Assembly (NCBI RefSeq): GCF_937997465.1
Contig: NZ_CALKTQ010000069.1
Span: forward strand, 1 to 5,169
DNA from: an uncultured Campylobacter sp.
GTDB lineage: Bacteria > Campylobacterota > Campylobacteria > Campylobacterales > Campylobacteraceae
Direction of reading: 5' to 3'
DNA length: 5,169 nucleotides
The first letter of the stretch is position 1; every line of letters starts with the position of its first letter. Shown piece by piece: positions 1 through 2,917 of this stretch. Position numbers and translations under genes: made by a program. A model generated the notes under the pieces. That model was not told where the DNA came from. It saw only the letters and a program-made list of their open reading frames with translations, and ran no database searches.

Positions 1-258
1 GGGCTTGTGGACGGCAGTTTGACGGCCTCTTTGCCCGTCGCATTTAAAATTTGAGTTTTTAGATATTTTTCGCAGATTTCATGCGCCTTGCCGCCGTTTG
101 CGAATACCTGTACGACGCGCGCTACGCTAAAGATCGGCTCTAAATTTGCAGGCACGACGGCAGTCATTTTAGCATCGCTCGAGCCCTTTATCTCGCACGA
201 TGTCGCCAGTTGGTTTGCGGATTTGCGTAGTAAAAACTAAATTTACTGGGAAAATTTA
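1..258 (-). pseudogene. Decayed second copy of hypoxanthine/deoxyinosine-DNA glycosylase gene (runs off left edge)
   Basis: Read on the minus strand, this stretch aligns with the intact glycosylase gene at 1450..1950. Positions 215-235 encode FYYANPQ, the active-site region of the family, preceded by a shortened FPS-KF. Positions 3-203 encode, in another frame, a stop-free C-terminal part with SCEIKGSSDAKMTAV, VFANGGKA and LPSTSP, matching residues 78-143 of the intact protein. Between the two blocks about 97 nt are missing, counted by hand, which is not a multiple of three, so the frame is broken around 198-208 and FYYANPQ runs into a stop. The start codon and N-terminal third are absent. 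DNA identity to the intact copy over about 148 nt near 55-205 is roughly 85% by hand, and protein identity is lower, so this is not a very recent tandem copy. The rest of the C-terminus lies beyond the window. I infer a non-functional remnant. Confidence 0.85.
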
Positions 259-272
259 GTTTAAAATGCAAA

Positions 273-299
273 GTAGTAGGGCGCATTTTACTACGCCCT
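273..299 (-). terminator. Hairpin downstream of the DUF4198 gene
   Basis: The arms 278-283 (AGGGCG) and 294-299 (CGCCCT) form a 6-bp GC-rich stem with a 10-nt loop. Read on the minus strand it is followed by a T-rich but interrupted tail. An alternative stem pairs 273-278 (GTAGTA) with 289-294 (TACTAC), and the two share bases so they exclude each other. Position and structure suggest transcription termination or 3'-end protection for the DUF4198 mRNA. The lack of an uninterrupted U-run lowers confidence. Confidence 0.45.
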
Positions 300-304
300 T
301 TAAT

Positions 305-331
305 AAATTTAAGATGCGATCTTGTAAATTT
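305..331 (-). terminator. AT-rich hairpin just after the DUF4198 stop codon
   Basis: AAATTTAAGAT (305-315) faces ATCTT (319-323) and AAATTT (326-331) across a GCG loop, giving 11 bp with a 2-nt bulge. It begins four bases after the stop codon on the minus strand. There is no U-run after it, so it may be a 3'-end hairpin working with the GC-rich hairpin at 273-299 rather than a terminator alone. Confidence 0.35.
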
Positions 332-334
332 GAT

Positions 335-1087
335 CTATTTTAGCTCAAACGCAAGCGTTGCTGCGATCGTCTCATCATCGCAAATTTTTGAGTCAGCAAA
401 CGGCATTTTATGCACCACTTGTAGTAGCCACTTTCCAGGTTTAAGAGCTAGCACCTCTATCGTGCCGTCTGGCTCAGTTTCGCCGTGAAATGCACTTTTT
501 TCTTTTAAAAAGCCGTCAAATGTTCCATTAAGCGTAGCGCTTTCTAGCGGTTTGCCTTCAAATAGAATTTTAACTTTAAACGGTACGCCAACTTTGAAAT
601 TTGCCGGATTTTCAAGCGGAACTATCTCTAAACGCTGATTAGAAGGCTTTGTTACGGAGTCGTCCTTCGCGTTTTTGTTTATGACGCTTTTTGCGCTCAT
701 GCTCGCTTTTTTGCAGTATTTGGCGTCTTTGATATCTTCTTTGGTTTTACCCATGTGCCATGTGCCATCGCTAGCTTTTGTCCAAAACGTAGGCTTGTAC
801 TCGCCAGCTATAAGGTAAGAGCCGTCTTCAAGCTTATCTCTTTCGTAGTGGTAGTTTTCGCCGCTTTGTTTTAGGCTAAGCTTTTCGCCATTTTTGGCTA
901 TGATGTACGGGGCTTCAAATAGAGCGATCCTGTTATCCGGGATCTTTTCAACAGTCGGAAAATCGTCTGCATAGCCAATCTCAACGCTAGTTACGTCTTT
1001 GCTGCTTCCAAATAGCCAAAACTCATGAGCCAAAGAATGGCTGCTAAAAGCCGCCAAAGCCAAAAGTGTAAATAAATGCTTGTTCAT
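335..1087 (-). CDS. Secreted DUF4198 (NikM/CbiK-like) periplasmic protein
   Basis: This 250-residue protein has a Sec signal peptide: a hydrophobic LFTLLALAAF core and predicted cleavage after SLA at residue 20, so the mature protein would begin HEFWLFG. An N-terminal H-[ED]-FW just after the signal is typical of DUF4198 (Pfam PF10670, COG5266), whose members are periplasmic and often sit with nickel or cobalt transporters. Further family features are IVPLENPANFKVG (155-167), FEGKPLESA (176-184) and the C-terminal PGKWLLQVVHKM (217-228). Two cysteines (C125, C236) could form a disulfide. The start is supported by AAAGGATAG just upstream of ATG. No transporter or cofactor gene is adjacent, and the gene has its own promoter (1288..1315), so it looks like a single-gene unit. 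Periplasmic metal binding is inferred from the family; substrate and partner are unknown. The family call is firm, the role is not. Confidence 0.85.
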   Translation of the reverse strand: MNKHLFTLLALAAFSSHSLAHEFWLFGSSKDVTSVEIGYADDFPTVEKIPDNRIALFEAPYIIAKNGEKLSLKQSGENYHYERDKLEDGSYLIAGEYKPTFWTKASDGTWHMGKTKEDIKDAKYCKKASMSAKSVINKNAKDDSVTKPSNQRLEIVPLENPANFKVGVPFKVKILFEGKPLESATLNGTFDGFLKEKSAFHGETEPDGTIEVLALKPGKWLLQVVHKMPFADSKICDDETIAATLAFELK

Positions 1088-1281
1088 TACCTATCCTTTT
1101 AGATTAAGATGTCTATTTTTATGTTTCTAACATGTGTCACAAAAATATTTTTAAATTTCTACATAATTAAAATTTGCTGTTGCTTTAACAAATTTAGTAA
1201 TCAAAACTGATTTTGTTCATTTAAATTTATAAAATAATACAAGTAATAAAATACTTTAACCACTGAAAAATTTAAATCAGT
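1088..1281 (-). other. Long AT-rich 5' leader of the DUF4198 gene
   Basis: If transcription starts about 7 nt downstream of the -10 box at 1288-1293, the DUF4198 mRNA carries an untranslated leader of about 194 nt. It is very AT-rich and opens with the inverted repeat at 1259-1284. Further in are short repeats such as CAAAA/TTTTG at 1202-1215 and ATGTT/AACAT at 1121-1133. I recognise no riboswitch class. The gene-free stretch 1088-1449 otherwise holds the promoter at 1288-1315 and the hairpin at 1419-1449; nothing further is visible between 1316 and 1418. Confidence 0.4.
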
Positions 1282-1284
1282 GGT
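1259..1284. promoter_or_regulatory. Perfect inverted repeat at the DUF4198 transcription start (candidate operator)
   Basis: ACCACTGA (1259-1266) and TCAGTGGT (1277-1284) are perfect 8-bp inverted arms around a 10-bp AT spacer. The repeat begins four bases beyond the -10 box of the minus-strand promoter, so the predicted start falls inside it. This is a classic place for a repressor site. The same sequence in RNA would form a stem-loop at the extreme 5' end of the transcript, which could instead stabilise the mRNA. No regulator is encoded nearby, and the motif does not match a site I can name. Confidence 0.55.
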
Positions 1285-1287
1285 GCA

Positions 1288-1315
1288 ATTATATCAAAAT
1301 AATAACCAATGTCAA
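1288..1315 (-). promoter_or_regulatory. Near-consensus sigma-70 promoter for the DUF4198 gene
   Basis: On the minus strand, TTGACA (1310-1315) lies 16 bp upstream of TATAAT (1288-1293), which is preceded by TGA, giving an extended TGN-TATAAT element (1288-1296). All twelve hexamer bases match the bacterial housekeeping consensus. Campylobacter promoters usually have a poor -35, so this is unusually strong. It points to the DUF4198 gene, the only minus-strand gene downstream before the hairpins at 273-331. Confidence 0.75.
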
Positions 1316-1418
1316 TATAAAAATAAATTTTTTATTTTTAAAAAACAGCATAGTTAGTTAAGTTACTCAAGAAGGTAAATTTTACTAAAAGACTAATGTG
1401 AAACCAATAAGCATAGAT

Positions 1419-1449
1419 ATCAAAAACGAAGTTGTTTTGAGTTTTTGAT
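1419..1449 (-). terminator. AT-rich hairpin after the glycosylase gene
   Basis: ATCAAAAAC (1419-1427) and GTTTTTGAT (1441-1449) form perfect 9-bp arms around a 13-nt loop, directly abutting the glycosylase stop codon. On the minus strand the second arm itself supplies a run of five T. The stem is weak (AT-rich), so this is a plausible but not certain terminator. Confidence 0.45.
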
Positions 1450-1950
1450 CTACTTTAAGGCCTCAGCTATCACCGACCATTCGCTCGCAAGTTTATCTAT
1501 ACTAAATTTAGCATTTGCAGGGCTGGTCGATGGTAGCTTTATAACTGCATTTTTGGTCGCTTTTAAAATCTCGTCTTCTAAATATTTTTTACAAATTTCA
1601 TAAGCCTTGCCGCCGTTGGCGAACACCTGCGCTATGTGCGCGCCGCTAAAGATCGACTCTAAATTTGCAGGCTCGACGGCGGTCATTTTAGCATCGCTTG
1701 AGCCCTTTATCTCGCAGGATATCGCAGCGTCGTAGATAGCGATGCGGTGAGCGAGCAGGAAATTTATCTTTTCGTCCGTGCCTGCAGGCAACGGAGCGTT
1801 TAAAATCCCGGCCAGCACCCGCCAGAAACGATTTTGCGGATTTGCGTAGTAAAAGCCAAATTTACGAGAAATGACGGAAGGAAAGGAGCCGAGGATCAAA
1901 ATTTTAGAATATTTATCAAAAATCGGTCTAAAAGGATGGGTTTGGCTCAT
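1450..1950 (-). CDS. Hypoxanthine/deoxyinosine-DNA glycosylase (uracil-DNA glycosylase superfamily)
   Basis: This complete 166-residue protein is the usual length for the family-6-like (HDG) branch of the uracil-DNA glycosylase superfamily, which removes hypoxanthine arising from adenine deamination and so starts base excision repair. Visible motifs are GSFPS (21-25) followed by FYYANPQNRFW (33-43), which form the active-site pocket; SCEIKGSSDAKM (78-89); VFANGGKA (109-116); and LPSTSPAN (139-146), the second conserved loop, which ends in the usual S-P-A-N. No key motif is missing. The ATG start is preceded by AAAAGG at suitable spacing, and the N-terminus HPFRPIFDKYSKILILGSFPS has the expected family layout. 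A possible 17-codon ORF overlaps the start by ATGA, suggesting translational coupling. A decayed paralogue lies at 1..258. Substrate preference within the superfamily is inferred from motifs. Confidence 0.88.
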   Translation of the reverse strand: MSQTHPFRPIFDKYSKILILGSFPSVISRKFGFYYANPQNRFWRVLAGILNAPLPAGTDEKINFLLAHRIAIYDAAISCEIKGSSDAKMTAVEPANLESIFSGAHIAQVFANGGKAYEICKKYLEDEILKATKNAVIKLPSTSPANAKFSIDKLASEWSVIAEALK

Positions 1951-2000
1951 TTTGCGCCTTTTAAGCGATTTTTAAAACCGCCGTCAAATTTAACCGTCAT
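1947..2000 (-). CDS. Possible 17-codon ORF translationally coupled to the glycosylase
   Basis: On the minus strand an ATG is preceded by AAGGAG at 5-nt spacing, the best Shine-Dalgarno in this part of the window. The frame reads MTVKFDGGFKNRLKGAK and ends in TGA, which overlaps the glycosylase ATG as ATGA. The peptide is basic, has no membrane segment or signal, and matches no family I know. It could be a leader peptide that brings ribosomes to the weaker glycosylase start, or the leftover 5' end of a longer former gene. The glycosylase does not simply start here, because the ATG at 2000 is in a different frame. Confidence 0.45.
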   Translation of the reverse strand: MTVKFDGGFKNRLKGAK

Positions 2001-2041
2001 TTTTTACTCCTTAAATTTGGGTGAAATTTAGCACAAGATTT

Positions 2042-2068
2042 AAAAAGCGAGTTAAATTTAATACTCGC
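2042..2068 (-). terminator. Second tandem intrinsic terminator-like hairpin upstream of the glycosylase unit
   Basis: On the minus strand GCGAGT (2063-2068) and ACTCGC (2047-2052) pair around a 10-nt AT loop and are followed by TTTTT (2042-2046). An inner TTAAATTTAA palindrome could extend the stem with a small bulge. It lies just downstream of the terminator at 2085-2117, making a back-up terminator for the toxin-antitoxin transcript, or an attenuator if the glycosylase promoter lies upstream of it. Confidence 0.55.
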
Positions 2069-2084
2069 AAGATACGTCAAAATT

Positions 2085-2117
2085 AAAAAAATTTGGCTGC
2101 ATTTTACGGCCAAATTT
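2085..2117 (-). terminator. Intrinsic terminator of the toxin-antitoxin operon
   Basis: AAATTTGGC (2089-2097) and GCCAAATTT (2109-2117) form a perfect 9-bp stem with an 11-nt loop. On the minus strand the stem ends in TTT and continues with four more T (2085-2088), giving a run of seven. It lies about 50 nt beyond the toxin stop codon. A further GCCAAATTT at 2133-2141 could compete for the same partner arm. Confidence 0.75.
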
Positions 2118-2169
2118 AAAATAAACCAAAATGCCAAATTTCATGCTGCTGATTTCGGCGGTAATTTTC

Positions 2170-2541
2170 CTACTCTACTTTTAGCGTATAAAACGGATTC
2201 AAAACCTCTACGAACGTCTGATGAATTTCAGATAACGTCTTGTCGCCAATCTTGCCTAGTTTGCGTTTAAGTCTCTCGCTAGAAAACGACTTAATCTGAA
2301 AGCAATTTACTGCGGAAACATTATCAAGTCCAAGCTCGGCGTAGTTTTCTAGCTTGTAGAAAAACGGAATGTCTCTAAATTTATCTTGATAGGTAGTAAT
2401 CGGAAGTAGTATTTTTATGTCGTAGTTTTTGCCGTGGTCGCTATTTATAACCAATGCCGGACACAGCTTTGCTATCTCGCTACCGATTTTGGGTTCAAAG
2501 TCTACAAGCCAAATTTCGCCTTGTAAAATTTCACTTTTCAT
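2170..2541 (-). CDS. MazF/PemK-family type II toxin (probable endoribonuclease)
   Basis: This 123-residue protein has the PemK/MazF fold signature (PF02452): GEIWLVDFEPKIGSEI (8-23), CPALVIN (27-33), LLPIT (45-49), a central LGLDNVSAVNCFQIK (70-84) and RLKRKLGKIGDKTLSEI (90-106). MazF toxins cleave mRNA at short sequences and are neutralised by the antitoxin encoded just upstream. Residue 27 is Cys (TGT, 2461-2463), where most family members have the Arg of an [KH]xRP motif that has been assigned a catalytic role. One transition from CGT would give it. The toxin may therefore be weakened. The start overlaps the antitoxin end by 11 nt, so translation is likely coupled. The frame is intact and full length. 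The family call is firm; activity is uncertain. Confidence 0.85.
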   Translation of the reverse strand: MKSEILQGEIWLVDFEPKIGSEIAKLCPALVINSDHGKNYDIKILLPITTYQDKFRDIPFFYKLENYAELGLDNVSAVNCFQIKSFSSERLKRKLGKIGDKTLSEIHQTFVEVLNPFYTLKVE

Positions 2542-2785
2542 AATAGCTCAAATCTCCGCTTCGCGCTAATTCCAATTCTTGCGACGAGATTATCTTATCG
2601 CTTTGAGCTATTTCGTAGCCTTTTTTCCACCTTTCAAGCTTTTTTTGCCTTTTGTAGCTCTTTACGGCTTCATCGACTACCGCAGACATCGATTTAAACG
2701 AATACGTCTCTTGCAGCTCTTTTAGCGTCTCTAAAATTTCTACATCAATCGAAAAAGTAACTTTTTGCTTGCCTGTTAGCGTCAT
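2531..2785 (-). CDS. Ribbon-helix-helix antitoxin of the MazF-like toxin
   Basis: This 84-residue protein has the layout of an RHH (CopG/MazE-like) antitoxin. A short beta strand KVTFSID (8-14) is followed by helix A (about 15-28) and helix B (SAVVDEAVKSYKRQKK, 34-49), giving a dimeric DNA-binding domain. The charged C-terminal tail (50-84) contains WKKGYEIAQSD and ends YYEK, and is expected to wrap round and block the toxin. It is first in the operon and overlaps the toxin by 11 nt, the usual order. AAAGGAA precedes the ATG at good spacing. It probably represses its own promoter; three phased TATAC repeats at 2798-2827 are candidate binding sites. The RHH assignment is by pattern rather than by a strict motif. 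Confidence 0.82.
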   Translation of the reverse strand: MTLTGKQKVTFSIDVEILETLKELQETYSFKSMSAVVDEAVKSYKRQKKLERWKKGYEIAQSDKIISSQELELARSGDLSYYEK

Positions 2786-2797
2786 TTAAATTCCTTT

Positions 2798-2832
2798 TAT
2801 ACTGATAAAATATACGGACGATTATACCATAC
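2798..2832 (-). promoter_or_regulatory. Toxin-antitoxin promoter with phased TATAC repeats (candidate RHH operator)
   Basis: On the minus strand an extended -10, TGG-TATAAT (2821-2829), lies 36 bp upstream of the antitoxin ATG, with only a weak -35 (a GAC core about 17 bp upstream). Read on the plus strand, TATAC occurs at 2798-2802, 2811-2815 and 2823-2827, spaced 13 and 12 bp apart, with a further CATAC at 2828-2832. Repeats at roughly one helical turn across the -10 and start are what cooperative RHH dimers commonly bind. The promoter is well supported; the operator role is inference. Confidence 0.6.
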
Positions 2833-2880
2833 TACGATAACTAAGTCGGTAAGATATGTAAATTTATTAAGCCCGCTTTC

Positions 2881-2905
2881 TCTCGCCCGTCAAATTTGGG
2901 CGAGA
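2881..2905 (-). terminator. Strong hairpin after the pyruvate oxidoreductase gene
   Basis: TCTCGCCC (2881-2888) and GGGCGAGA (2898-2905) form a perfect, GC-rich 8-bp stem with a 9-nt loop, 12 nt beyond the oxidoreductase stop codon on the minus strand. The stem may extend through TTT/AAA (2877-2879, 2907-2909) past one mismatch. No U-run follows, so termination may be inefficient or factor-assisted; it could also be a 3'-end stability hairpin. Confidence 0.5.
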
Positions 2906-2917
2906 AAAATTTGCTCC

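Noticed and set aside
273..299. Possible H-type RNA pseudoknot from the permuted GTAGTA/GGGCG repeats
   Set aside because: The two stems would need connecting loops of zero length, so they can only form as alternatives, not together.
1191..1217. Eight-codon frame MNKISFDY in the DUF4198 leader
   Set aside because: It has no Shine-Dalgarno and is far from the real start; short frames like this are expected by chance in AT-rich DNA.
1088..1330. Fur- or NikR-type metal-regulator box upstream of DUF4198
   Set aside because: Many AT-rich near-matches exist, but none is good enough to name; only the ACCACTGA inverted repeat stands out and it does not match those consensus sites.
1834..2031. Plus-strand open frame of 65 codons
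   Set aside because: It is antisense to the 5' part of the glycosylase gene, shows no recognisable protein features, and is explained by the coding strand.
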